A DNA stretch of 39,689 nucleotides from STD1-80 sp043802745 (GTDB taxonomy: Bacteria; Patescibacteriota; Minisyncoccia; Minisyncoccales; CG1-02-41-26), in contig JAZDKU010000013.1 of assembly GCA_043802745.1 (NCBI GenBank), forward strand, positions 1 through 39,689. The letters run 5' to 3'. Under the pieces are notes generated by a model. The model had not been told where the DNA came from and ran no database searches. It saw nothing but the letters and a program-made list of their open reading frames with translations. This document shows positions 18,801-26,560 of this stretch, piece after piece; position 1 is the first letter of the stretch, and each line of letters starts with the position of its first letter. The position numbers were made by a program, and so were the translations under genes.

Positions 18801-19357
18801 TTACTTTAGTAAAATGCATATCCGGGCCAATGATAAGCTATGCAGGATCTGGTAAGGCATTAACTGGGCCAAAAGGCGGGCAAGTGTGTCCAAATGTAGG
18901 AGAGCAGTTTGGCCAGCTCGACGCAATGTTTAGCCAAGTAAGGCAAAATTTGCGTATGATTGATTTAGCCCGGCAAAAACCCAGCTCTACTTTTGGATTT
19001 TTTGAAGGCGATAATGGAGATAAAAGATTGAAAATCGCTATTCCAAAAGCTAGCGAAATTGATGAAAACTTGAACGAATTAGTTCAGCCGATTTATGATA
19101 GGGCTGAGGCTATTAAAGAAAAATCTCAATTGCTTTGGGCATTGGCTTCAGCCATTAACTTTGCTAATGAAAATTGCACTTGCGGCCAAAGCTATTGCCC
19201 AACATTTAGTAAGATTCCCTTGTGTATTTCTGGGCTTCCCCTAACTTGGGAGCCATTAAAACAGCCTTTCTGCCATTTGATTTGGACCATGCGTTATCCA
19301 TTGGGATCTTTAGCTAAAACATTAGCCGAACAACTTGAAAGTGAAACTATTAGATAA
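12854..19357 (+). CDS. Giant secreted cysteine-rich protein (2167 aa)
   Basis: Not recognised as a known family. A signal peptide is clear: basic MRKNFLKKINK, a hydrophobic core, then an AQA-like cleavage site near residue 34. There is no VirB2-like module. A hydrophobic and amphipathic stretch near residues 250-320 could associate with membrane. Much of the rest is predicted helical, with polar low-complexity segments. A dense Cys block starts near residue 1036 with CNQCKEQCKSCAAACE and continues for about 120 residues. Other pairs include NCCQEKS, SCCRTP and QCCNKPGC. It sits between the first giant gene and a peptidoglycan hydrolase gene with almost no gaps, so it is very likely part of the same envelope complex. 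Confidence 0.8.
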   Translation: MRKNFLKKINKFVCCLVILSLFLQFAPSSKPAQAFSVSDIGAWLKKLVSKASLPEIILNEQGDLNLGGFTLFDCIGGKDAKGVCVNQSNPFSRIKLKWDGQEVKSQIPLVVTQDYDPNYIDRQLQALKNLPIPKDQIEALQAKIVQADEKAKDFKKGDLTMPRPYLMPECELSIPLPGDDKCQGSLDCERKKLAKNKACVSLDRLQDSAAEEVYLAYKIFNATDPFSDCLFVKNCRTNCSLRLGEIKFSVTLLDVAALFVPGGFLTVVQKILNIAKIINEALKIYTAIKETLQSGLNFLSDLFNVVSQVSSMFASFTNLGLKWSDALIYGGGALASNYLGKEIQDIGVDKGGNIGWLINKGGSALTVGDGLLGGVTATAVLNTDRAKQATNAMQDMLANFAQNNLKFNTAKTEALKANEKMRNDVEKERSSFKAEPEIAFLFNPNYKDNRGISSEGFRQMLDNASLAFESVSAFLGQISNATNLKDGQSVNNLLTWKLGDSVNFCSENAPKDSIIRDECPIEQLDVYCTTTPWLLDLDLAGPSQLFNGVDYKCFLPARAIPTDTVSTYPYSSCWFDNFKMMASNIGPLVSFLKYIDPDYIKKQLVGCDDLLCFEDGKCNSSFNQHSDCSVANLGTQDSGMECYGEKGDCNIDISNDTGARWRAYWENLAEVVGTVENIRAVYALIKNATPENKVKLCGSSSCDNALNSLKDSLTKLYTYQGKATDIQILLKDPIKEFRFKNLKEYSFTVFDNAENATTKISMEERHNFFVGRLLVLFPSFSILNALETYISSPATDKGWSDTRTKINDTIASFQQAVANNYDYFNIIFDGLSEIESNLVTCVDMLPSAPLPNSSDRKMFFTEPYFGSYESIPPMSSWIGRLERSYEKDVAYEDWDSKIEVIESNKNKFEDVKQALLLKVSPQSPIVVYKIAKVQDYLKDVKTEAQKLAGGDLKNFESLANQIIDAIVKSIEETCLTPNQTAFNNYGNCCQEKSVLTNKSCCRTPVYSSAEIYGNKGITCGNGWTSATAALNRLSVSACNQCKEQCKSCAAACEAPYTECLVGAVNNSQAKATEQAFSMCGESWQCYNDIYNSLYNTFYAGYSGGCATEKETCEIDCVGGFTLNQKCLDDCNSTTGACGRINSLQSQVDCFDANAKAYKDGYDQYYQCKKDIDELNGQRGNLSKAITGLADTLNSASEDLKNAFNEMQRNWAKPFPETSPENQESQMARATIEKVTGLKESAKNVLNITAYIESKLWDLTEKPNNPLSIIQKIFNMAKDRKTIKSEIKTSLQKISDDFQSANKETGAIPALRDTIDNYIYKTLGPKGLEKNYYCSIGSCNGEGGKTFLCALKCFEKDNNRSFEQLISFTEVLRNIENAAYGLGQAKQGIGAIEPSLEMEPVTIKPNLLDEAEEKAQCCNKPGCPQKDRNDCSFDKLSTKFNEKTKELDLVKTPGSCSTWITEKCNQKSTMYSGQRTGEANYGFFKDKILANPLGTLEEKFNAISTAINNYLMPAMEGSQSFISSNDVFGSDNARKQAYIATSTDVLKQARYLWWDLIWGNTDVSQELLSACTTTESILTSDPADIESKCRNRLTEKDSNETFIHTNLLKENNPAGYDNLKSQCQILFEVDLDVLDNLKDNSKYIDERLGAIKDMRAKISAAVICPDWFCLNPETGTWGAGMNKVDPYCKEVNDLYCQKFPDPSKGAILCDKDSQAPNDKKEGAREITPNIVWSVNYNIVGPPTPTALVEDRFKQWPPAGEPNYLGIQNMCVQTQGEILNLKKLQALINTLGGSDKLASLADQCNQLSYQEDFASDCYNFDVLKKVWNNQTIAPINEDDTRVARKAINGFCRAKADGKVITETIKPDTSIGDFFGCSGGNVKVDLTASTQDAIDAREAAVKLCFQATSDMRTPLNEIMKVFSVLLGVKSYTAAKNGLGALYVDAQKVRQRTEDVINLIREAPKKFGDLWGSDDKISKISKANFDVTLVKCISGPMISYAGSGKALTGPKGGQVCPNVGEQFGQLDAMFSQVRQNLRMIDLARQKPSSTFGFFEGDNGDKRLKIAIPKASEIDENLNELVQPIYDRAEAIKEKSQLLWALASAINFANENCTCGQSYCPTFSKIPLCISGLPLTWEPLKQPFCHLIWTMRYPLGSLAKTLAEQLESETIR

Positions 19358-19361
19358 AAAA

Positions 19362-21662
19362 ATGAAAAAAATTTTTAAAATTATTGTTGTGTCTTTGTTA
19401 GCCCTTGGTTTTATCGGCTTTTTAGCTTATGGGTATTTTTTTAAGGTAAACAGAGATTTGTCTGCGCAAACTTTTGCTCCAGGAGAGGGAGATGTTATTT
19501 GTGAAGAAGTAATACCAATTGGTAATAGCCTGGTGGCGGCTACGGAGCTTTACGATGAGGTCTATCAAGCTTATAAAAATAGCGCTATAAAAAACGCTTC
19601 CGAGCAAATGAACGCTTTAGTAATAGCCTTGAATAATGAAGGCAAGGTTTGTGATTTTGATAAATGCGCGCCCCAGGCGGATACAGGCGGCCCAGACGCT
19701 ACCTTAGAAGCAAAACCTTTGCCTGGCTTGCCCGGGAAAAAGCTTACCTATGAAGTTCCAACTTGCCAATTAAAAGATGCCACAGGAAATCCCTGCCCCG
19801 ACTTAACTCAATTTATAACTCCTGGCAAGGACACATCTTTAGATGATTTGGCCCAAAAGCTTAAAACTCAAGCAGATAATATTCACGCTATATTTGAAAC
19901 AAAAACAGCTATAGTGCCTTTGGGCATGGAAGAGGAAAATGAGGTAGCTGGAAAAACCATGATAAGCAAAAAAGACTTAGCTATGAGATATATAAATGCA
20001 GTTGAAACTTTGCTTACTCCCAGGCCAGGCAGTTGCGCCGTAACTGAACTTGAAAGGCAAAGAATTGACCAAAACAAAATGGGTCCAAGATATCCAGAAC
20101 AATGCTTAGAAGCTTTGGCTAAAGATATGTATGCGCCAAAAGCTTGGTCAGAGGCTTGCAAAGAGGAGTGCGCCACATTTACTCAAGAATGTAAGGATTG
20201 TTTAGCTAGATGCGAAGGCAATTCGGTTTACGCTACTTTGAATTGTAAAATTTATAGCACTGGCAAACAGCCAGAGGAAAGCAGTAAATGTTATCAATGC
20301 AAGGATAACCCAACAACAAATGTTCCTTGTGATGAAAAAGAATGCCTTAGCGGAAAGTATGGCGACGATTGTGTTTTTAGCGTGAACGGCCCAAGTGAAG
20401 TAAAAAGTTGTCATCAGGATTTAACTGGCAGTGGCAAAAATGATAAATGCGCCACTATTAAGGGCCAGAGCAAGCAATGTTGTGGCGCGGTTTGTGCAGA
20501 TGGATTTAATACTGCTTGCAAGGAGTGTTTGTGCGCTGGGGAAGATCCAAAAAAGCCATTAAGCCAAGAGCAGTGTTTGGATTGGATTTGCGGGGGTAGT
20601 TCTAGTAATTGGGTTTGTTGCCATGAAGAGCCAATTGAAAACCCAGCTATTTATACAGATTTCACTGAAGATGGAGCAATGGGGTTAACTCAAGGCGATT
20701 CTGCCCAAACAACTATTTCTTCTTATACTGACGATGTTAATAAAACAGCTAGCACTCTGCCCGTTAAATTTGGCGTTATGGCAGCTACTTCAAAGATACC
20801 TTTTGGGTCTTGTATAAAAGTTAATGATGTTCAAGCTGCAAATAATCCTTTAGTCATGCAATTTGCTAAAAGTTATGTTTTATATCCTGACACCGGGCAG
20901 TTTTTTTGCGTTGCTGATAGGGGCGGAGAATTTATAGAAAGTGGGCAAAGGCTAGACCTTTGGCTTGACAAAGACGATCAAGATTATCAAGACAGAACCA
21001 CAGCTGGCAATCAGGATTTTGCTAGGCAGTGGGGGTTGAGAAATAGCGGAATTGAGTATTGGTATGACCCGGCTAATCCTTGTATAAAAACCGATAAGCC
21101 TTTTCTCGGAAAAAGGAAAAAGGTTTTAGATCTTTCTGCTTGTGAGGCAGGCCCGCCAAATATCGATGATGTTGATAGTAACGGGTTTAAGTTTGCTGCT
21201 GGCATTGACAAGCAGTGGAAGGATGTTTCAGGCGAAATGGCTGAGATGTTGAAGTGTATGAAGAATAAGGGGGCTAGATTTGTTATTAATTCAATTTCTG
21301 ATAGCACGGGCATGGATTTTTGTTCTGACCCGAAAAGCTATTCAAAGCCTCCTTGCCATCACTCCAGTGCTTATTCTTGTCACTATGGGGGTAGGAAGTG
21401 CAAGGCTGGTCCTATAAAAGATATGTTTACAGACACAAAATCATATGCTGTTGACATTGCTTTTGGCAAGCCTGACGAAGCATCAGCTGCAGCCGCAGCC
21501 AAGGCAGCTTGCGCTTGCGCTCAAGACTCTGGGGTTGCAGTTACTTCAGTAAAAGAAGATGGTCCATTGCATTATCACATTAGCGTAAAAAATCAAGATT
21601 GCCAGTGCGATGTTGGATTAAGCGCGAGTTCAGCCAAAAAAGGATATGATATGTGCCAGTAA
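19362..21662 (+). CDS. Secreted peptidoglycan hydrolase: 3D transglycosylase-like plus M15-like peptidase domains
   Basis: A 766-residue protein with an N-terminal signal anchor (IIVVSLLALGFIGFLAYGYF). The ATG at 19362 is chosen over an upstream TTG at 19335 because it gives a normal basic start and avoids overlap with the previous gene. A Cys-rich region (residues about 260-420) includes CKDCLARCEG. At about 467-530, MAATSKIPFGSCIKV and then VADRGGEF..GQRLDLWL match the 3D domain of MltA-type lytic transglycosylases. At about 668-740, SCHYGG, YAVDIAF and HYHIS match the SxHxxG, AxDi and HxH zinc ligands of M15 peptidases. Both domain calls are made by motif only. The likely job is to open peptidoglycan for the secretion machine, the VirB1 role. 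Confidence 0.7.
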   Translation: MKKIFKIIVVSLLALGFIGFLAYGYFFKVNRDLSAQTFAPGEGDVICEEVIPIGNSLVAATELYDEVYQAYKNSAIKNASEQMNALVIALNNEGKVCDFDKCAPQADTGGPDATLEAKPLPGLPGKKLTYEVPTCQLKDATGNPCPDLTQFITPGKDTSLDDLAQKLKTQADNIHAIFETKTAIVPLGMEEENEVAGKTMISKKDLAMRYINAVETLLTPRPGSCAVTELERQRIDQNKMGPRYPEQCLEALAKDMYAPKAWSEACKEECATFTQECKDCLARCEGNSVYATLNCKIYSTGKQPEESSKCYQCKDNPTTNVPCDEKECLSGKYGDDCVFSVNGPSEVKSCHQDLTGSGKNDKCATIKGQSKQCCGAVCADGFNTACKECLCAGEDPKKPLSQEQCLDWICGGSSSNWVCCHEEPIENPAIYTDFTEDGAMGLTQGDSAQTTISSYTDDVNKTASTLPVKFGVMAATSKIPFGSCIKVNDVQAANNPLVMQFAKSYVLYPDTGQFFCVADRGGEFIESGQRLDLWLDKDDQDYQDRTTAGNQDFARQWGLRNSGIEYWYDPANPCIKTDKPFLGKRKKVLDLSACEAGPPNIDDVDSNGFKFAAGIDKQWKDVSGEMAEMLKCMKNKGARFVINSISDSTGMDFCSDPKSYSKPPCHHSSAYSCHYGGRKCKAGPIKDMFTDTKSYAVDIAFGKPDEASAAAAAKAACACAQDSGVAVTSVKEDGPLHYHISVKNQDCQCDVGLSASSAKKGYDMCQ

Positions 21663-23931
21663 AAAATTTATCCAAATAATTTTTGCAATGGTTTTTGGAG
21701 CTGTTTTATTGTTGCCAAACATAAGCTTGGCAGGTTTGAAATTGGAGCAAAATTACCCGGCTATTTCGGGCATTACTAGCCAAAGCGAGTCATTAAATAC
21801 TGCGGTTAGCCAAACAGTCAAAAATGCGCCAACAAATATTGTTTCTTTAATAAGATATTTATTTACCTTAATAATTATTGTTTTAATTGGTTTGGCCACT
21901 TTAGCTTTAATAATTTCTGGAGTGCAGTATCTTTCTTCAGCTGGCAAAGTAACCGCCCAAAAAGCAGCTAGAACAAGACTAATAAAAGCTTTTATTGGCT
22001 TGGCCATTGTGATTGGCGCTGGTTTGATTATGCAAATTATTTCCCCAAGCTTAAACCTTCCACAGCTAACCCCTATTTACAATGCTTCTTCTAATGTTAT
22101 TTTAATATCAGAAGCAGGGATGAAAGAATTGCGGAGTAACCCGAATGAGATTTCTAAAGAATTTTTAAATAAGCTAGCTGAAGAGGGAAAAATAAAATAT
22201 TTTGCCTCTCAATCATCTAATTTAAAATATGAACTTGGCGACTTAAAAACAATTAATAAAGAGGGCTATGCTCCTTACATTTCTTTTGATAGCTTTGATC
22301 CCCAGTATATTGGTTTTTTTGGCCCGGGCAAAAATAATATTCAAGTAAGAGCATTTGCTGATAAAAATTTCTTAGGGGCTAATTATACATATTCCACCGA
22401 TGGAGTAATGAATAATAATGATACGCAGGGAAAGCTAACTAGCCCTACAAACGACAATCAAATAAGTTCTTTGGGCGGTTTAGCAATAACTTGTTATGTA
22501 TTATCACCCACTGATTATAAGAGCAAGGTTGATGATTATTATGACGTTGCTTCACAAACGCGAAAAGGAGGAATAGTTTCTCCGCATCCTCCGCTTTCAA
22601 TGATGGTGCAAGGCATTGGCGCTGGGGTTTATTTGTATGGTTCTGATAAGCAAATATCTGTGAAAAATCAAGGCACAAACAGTCAGCCCACAATGTCACC
22701 GTCTAGCGATCCTTTTGGCGGGGTAGGATCTGGCAGCGGCTATGGCTCGCTCAATCCTAATCCTGGGCCACCAGGCAATGCGCCGGTTTCCGACAAATCT
22801 GTTTTGGGCAAGGATTATATTGGCGGAAAGGGTGGGCAAAGATACCTGCAGTTTGACGTGCCAAATTTTGGTGATTCTTCTTTTGATTTTGATGAGCAAG
22901 CTAATGAAATTGAAATAAAAAATAATAGAGATAAAGACAAGTCAACTCAAGACGATCTTTTAATTTTTCTATTCCAACAACCATATTATCAGGGCCCTTT
23001 TCGCGCTTTTTTTGAAAAAAGAGACTTAGCTGTTTTTGATGTTTTTGATTCTAAGTCGCTTAAAGATTCGTGGTATGATGACGATAAAGACGCGAAAACA
23101 TCTTTGATTAAGGGCGTGTACAAAGAAAAAGATGGTAGCTATAAAACAGGGAAAGCATATGCTGTTGGCAATGTAATAGAGGAGAAAAAAACTCCATTAA
23201 ATGAAAAATCAAAAGACCCGGCCCTAAAAGGCATTGATGCCTTTATAGACCGTCAGGGCAAGGTTGTGGGCGCTTCTTCGGCCAGAGTTTTCAGTTTAGC
23301 AGAATTTAACAAAACAAGTAAAACCTATAAAAGTTCTTGCGAGGCTGTGGCGCTTTGCAATGGCCCAGACTTGCAAGGATATTGTTTAGTTTTTACGCTT
23401 GATGGAAAAAGTAACAATAATTTCATGTCTATCTTTTTGCCAATGCCTTGGTTCTTGCCAGTATCTATACCTGGGAGATTAAATAAGGATATGGTTGGAG
23501 CGATGTTAGTGGGAGATGATTGGCAAAAGCAAGCGTTTGAAAAAAATTATGATGTTGAGGAATATCAAGCAAGCCAAAAAAAAGATTACTACGGTTATCT
23601 TGAAAAAGGCAGTAGGGACTTTGAAGATAATATAAATTCAATTGGCATAAAGGGAAATTGCGCCGTGGCCTTATATGAAAATTCAATTAAAACGCCAGCT
23701 AAATGTTTTACCCGAGGTACGCAAAAAGATTGCTGGGACAACGGAACTCCAGGGGAAAAATCAATGGTGTTTTCCACCAAAGATATGATTTCTGGCACTG
23801 GCGTGGGGCAAATGAAATTTTTAAATTTAAAAAATTATCAAATAAACAATTGCTTGTCACATATCGGGTCTTTAAGCTTAAGCAGGCGCCATTCTTGCGC
23901 TTCCGCTGTGGCAGTGTATCCGGTTGAGTAG
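21646..23931 (+). CDS. T4SS pilin-module fusion with beta/gamma-crystallin-like repeats (761 aa)
   Basis: A signal peptide (KKFIQIIFAMVFGAVLLLPN) is followed at about residues 67-135 by two hydrophobic helices with a short basic loop (SSAGKVTAQKAARTR), the VirB2/T4SS-pilin pattern. The exported remainder has strand-rich repeats resembling beta/gamma-crystallins: VRAFADKNFLGANYTYS, then the DNQISS calcium-type motif, later CNGPDLQGYCLVF, and near the end DNINSIGIKGNCAVALYENS. A Gly/Pro/Ser linker (SDPFGGVGSGSGYG) divides it. It overlaps the previous gene by 17 bases; AAGGA precedes the ATG closely. It is probably a surface adhesin or pilin-like subunit. Confidence 0.75.
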   Translation: MICASKKFIQIIFAMVFGAVLLLPNISLAGLKLEQNYPAISGITSQSESLNTAVSQTVKNAPTNIVSLIRYLFTLIIIVLIGLATLALIISGVQYLSSAGKVTAQKAARTRLIKAFIGLAIVIGAGLIMQIISPSLNLPQLTPIYNASSNVILISEAGMKELRSNPNEISKEFLNKLAEEGKIKYFASQSSNLKYELGDLKTINKEGYAPYISFDSFDPQYIGFFGPGKNNIQVRAFADKNFLGANYTYSTDGVMNNNDTQGKLTSPTNDNQISSLGGLAITCYVLSPTDYKSKVDDYYDVASQTRKGGIVSPHPPLSMMVQGIGAGVYLYGSDKQISVKNQGTNSQPTMSPSSDPFGGVGSGSGYGSLNPNPGPPGNAPVSDKSVLGKDYIGGKGGQRYLQFDVPNFGDSSFDFDEQANEIEIKNNRDKDKSTQDDLLIFLFQQPYYQGPFRAFFEKRDLAVFDVFDSKSLKDSWYDDDKDAKTSLIKGVYKEKDGSYKTGKAYAVGNVIEEKKTPLNEKSKDPALKGIDAFIDRQGKVVGASSARVFSLAEFNKTSKTYKSSCEAVALCNGPDLQGYCLVFTLDGKSNNNFMSIFLPMPWFLPVSIPGRLNKDMVGAMLVGDDWQKQAFEKNYDVEEYQASQKKDYYGYLEKGSRDFEDNINSIGIKGNCAVALYENSIKTPAKCFTRGTQKDCWDNGTPGEKSMVFSTKDMISGTGVGQMKFLNLKNYQINNCLSHIGSLSLSRRHSCASAVAVYPVE

Positions 23932-23994
23932 TGTCTGAGGGCAGACCTCCAAGCAACTTGAGCTCAGTTTTTAGGAGGTCTGCCCTCAGACACT
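23930..23994. repeat. Large perfect palindrome between two pilin-fusion genes
   Basis: A 21-base perfect inverted repeat (23930-23950 and 23974-23994) with a 23-base middle that is itself an imperfect palindrome around GAGCTC. It overlaps the last bases of the stop codon at 23929-23931 and ends 22 bases before the next ATG. No T-run follows. Its CTGAGGGCAGACCTCC arm contains GTCTG/CAGAC cores like the repeat at 32709. It is probably a REP-type element. Confidence 0.85.
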
Positions 23995-24002
23995 TACAAA
24001 TA

Positions 24003-24011
24003 TGCTAAAAT
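24003..24011 (+). promoter_or_regulatory. Possible extended -10 promoter before the last pilin-fusion gene
   Basis: TGCTAAAAT has the TG-N-TANAAT shape seen at several other promoters in this window. Transcription would begin within one or two bases of the ATG at 24017, giving a leaderless message. There is no convincing -35, since the palindrome occupies that place. Confidence 0.35.
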
Positions 24012-24016
24012 AAAAT

Positions 24017-26413
24017 ATGCGCATAAAAAAGTTTTTAATTTTTTTCTTGCTGGCGGTTTTTTTGCTAAGCCCTGTGGTGGGCTTAGCTCAATTTAAGCTT
24101 CAACAGACCTATCCCACTGCTGGTGGGTCTGGTTTGGGCGTTGACGCAAACGGCAACCCTATTTCAGCCAGCAAAAGTATTCCATCTCTGGTCAAATATC
24201 TATTTAACCTAACAGTTTGGGTTTGTATTTTAGTGGCAATTATTGTTTTAATAGCTGGGGGTGTTCAATATGTTACTTCAAGCGGGGATGTTGGCAAAAT
24301 GACTGGGGCTAAAACGCGAATTTATGGCTCTTTGCTTGGCTTAATTATTTTAATTGGGGCTTGGTTTGTTCTACACACTATGAATCCTTCGCTTGTTCTG
24401 CCAAAAATTACTTATATACCCATAAAACAAGGCATTGTGTTTTTTACCAAAGAAGGCTATGACGCTTTTATAAAAGCAGACGACCCAGGCATTATTAATG
24501 ACTTAGTCCAGTCCAACCAAGCAAAAATTATTAACAACAGCATCCCCGACCTAACAAGCCAATTCGGCCCCCTGGTTTTTTCTAATTGTGATGATGACAC
24601 TAATAAAATAACTATACAAAAAAATGCAGGTGAAAAATTTCCGAAAATTTTTGTGCCAGATAATTTAAAGGGGACTCTTAATTTTGCTGATTTTCAGCTA
24701 TATACCATTGCTTTTTGGGGCAAAAAATCCCAGGGTGCAAAACTTATTTTCTATAATCAACTACAATACCAACAGTTGAACGATACACGCACATTAAATC
24801 CTCAAATGTATGACCATAGGGGTTTGCTTGATAAAGACAACAATCCTATTGGAGGAGCAAACACAGGTTGTATTGTTGATTCAAAAATTAAAGATGCAAT
24901 TATTATAAATCCTGGATGTTTTGCGAATTCTCTTGATGCATTTCAAGCAAATAACTATCATTTTTTTAGTTTTACCGCAACTAAATATCTAAAAGCTTCA
25001 AATTATTTTAAAATTATTTTGAGCGACAAAGAAAATAGCAAGCTTGACTTGAATAATATAGTAGATGGAGAAACTCTAACTGTTGATAATGGTGGGTGTG
25101 GGAAAGGCGTTTATTTTAACTTAATAACAGATACAGAGTTTAGGGCAGACTTTAATAATCAAGGCAATAAAGCTAGCCATACTGAACAACCAAACATAAA
25201 ACATCCGCCGTTATCAATGAAAATTATTTGGTCAAGCCCGGGAGTGTATTTGGTGGATGCTAATGGTGATGAAAGATATTTTGACACTTCTGCTAATGAC
25301 TTATCAGACCTCAGTATAAACTTTGACCAAAAAGCCCAATACGTAAAAATCATTAACGACACTCCAGACAGGGTATTCGAAGACGAAAACGGCGACAAGA
25401 AAATAACCAAAGGTGAAACCCGCGACTTTTTAGCCATTCTCCACGAAAACGATAACTTCTCTGGCAAGCTAAAAGTATATTTTGAGCAGAGGATGTATAA
25501 GGATAGTGGCAAGGTTTATTCTCCTAAAGCAAAAAACAAGTTTATCCCTGCTTATTCTGCTTGTGGCTGGCCGATAAAAGAGGCTGAAATCGACCAACAA
25601 GTAGGAGGGGATGCTTTTTTAAAGGGATGGAAAGAAAGCGGTATTCTATCCACCGCTAAAATTTCTGATATTACTACGCCAAATGGGAATTTTTACTTTT
25701 GGAAAAACTATAATTTTGGTGAGCTACCAATGGTTAAATTTGGAGCAGATGGAAAGGTTGATTTATCTCAACCTATTGCAAACCAAATAAACATTGTAGG
25801 CATTACCCAAAGTACTTTTTCTAATATAGCTCCAAACACGTCTCCTTATGGGGTTGAGGAAGGAGAGAGATATGGAAATATAGATAAGTCTCCAAGGTCT
25901 GTTGAGGTGTTTGAGCTTGCTGATAATCCTAATGAGTGTAAAGAAGTTAAACTTTGCACGGAAAAAAGTGGTAAAGGATATTGCCTAGCCTATACGAGCG
26001 ACAATGCAAAACAAAATAATAGTTCAAACATTGTGTATTATCCAATGCCAGTTTATTTGCCCGTGCATTTGCCCAAAAGCATTTCTTCTTATTGTAAGGA
26101 TGATTATTTACCTGAATTTACAAAATCAGATGGCACAAGCAAAGAGAAAAAGGGCTTTAGCAATAACATTAAATCAATAATTATTGAAGGCAAGTGTGCG
26201 GTTGTTTTGGTTGGTGGAATGGAAAATGTTATACTAGATTTAATGCAGGGTATTTTCTATTATTTAAAAGCTGGTGCGCGGAGCGAGGTTTTTACCAGCT
26301 CGGATTATAATTTAGATGACAATGAGATTGGCCAGTGTGGCACAACATTTGGTTTTAATAGATGGATTTCAAAATCTTGTGCTGTTGGTATCGCGGTTTA
26401 TCCGATAAAATAG
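24017..26413 (+). CDS. T4SS pilin-module fusion with beta/gamma-crystallin-like repeats (798 aa)
   Basis: This is a paralogue in layout of the gene at 21646. A signal peptide ends near GLAQ at residue 25. The two VirB2-like helices lie at about residues 54-128 with the loop SSGDVGKMTGAKTRIYG. The exported part has crystallin-like pieces, ILHENDNFSGKLKVYFEQ and later CTEKSGKGYCLAYTS, followed by NNIKSIIIEGKCAVVLVGG. Both proteins end with a Cys-bearing stretch and a short AVYP tail. It is the last gene of the island and is followed by a terminator at 26435. The role is probably a second pilin-like or surface subunit. Confidence 0.75.
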   Translation: MRIKKFLIFFLLAVFLLSPVVGLAQFKLQQTYPTAGGSGLGVDANGNPISASKSIPSLVKYLFNLTVWVCILVAIIVLIAGGVQYVTSSGDVGKMTGAKTRIYGSLLGLIILIGAWFVLHTMNPSLVLPKITYIPIKQGIVFFTKEGYDAFIKADDPGIINDLVQSNQAKIINNSIPDLTSQFGPLVFSNCDDDTNKITIQKNAGEKFPKIFVPDNLKGTLNFADFQLYTIAFWGKKSQGAKLIFYNQLQYQQLNDTRTLNPQMYDHRGLLDKDNNPIGGANTGCIVDSKIKDAIIINPGCFANSLDAFQANNYHFFSFTATKYLKASNYFKIILSDKENSKLDLNNIVDGETLTVDNGGCGKGVYFNLITDTEFRADFNNQGNKASHTEQPNIKHPPLSMKIIWSSPGVYLVDANGDERYFDTSANDLSDLSINFDQKAQYVKIINDTPDRVFEDENGDKKITKGETRDFLAILHENDNFSGKLKVYFEQRMYKDSGKVYSPKAKNKFIPAYSACGWPIKEAEIDQQVGGDAFLKGWKESGILSTAKISDITTPNGNFYFWKNYNFGELPMVKFGADGKVDLSQPIANQINIVGITQSTFSNIAPNTSPYGVEEGERYGNIDKSPRSVEVFELADNPNECKEVKLCTEKSGKGYCLAYTSDNAKQNNSSNIVYYPMPVYLPVHLPKSISSYCKDDYLPEFTKSDGTSKEKKGFSNNIKSIIIEGKCAVVLVGGMENVILDLMQGIFYYLKAGARSEVFTSSDYNLDDNEIGQCGTTFGFNRWISKSCAVGIAVYPIK

Positions 26414-26434
26414 GTCAGTAACAAATTCCAAATT

Positions 26435-26478
26435 TTATTCAATATTGAGACGACCGTCGCAGAATTGAATAATTTTTC
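26435..26478 (+). terminator. Intrinsic terminator ending the secretion island
   Basis: A stem TTATTCAAT (26435-26443) pairs with ATTGAATAA (26464-26472). A small inner hairpin (GACGACCGTC) sits in the loop and five T follow the stem. Confidence 0.7.
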
Positions 26479-26503
26479 TGGACAGTGGTTTTGGGTTAAA
26501 AAT

Positions 26504-26532
26504 TTGACATGAACTCATTTATTGTATACAAT
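26504..26532 (+). promoter_or_regulatory. hicBA promoter with palindromic operator
   Basis: A perfect -35 TTGACA (26504-26509) and a -10 TACAAT (26527-26532) have a 17-base spacer. The -10 lies inside a perfect 12-base palindrome ATTGTATACAAT (26521-26532), a plausible operator for HicB or HicAB autoregulation. Confidence 0.65.
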
Positions 26533-26560
26533 TTAATCGTAAATAATATAAGCAATACAT

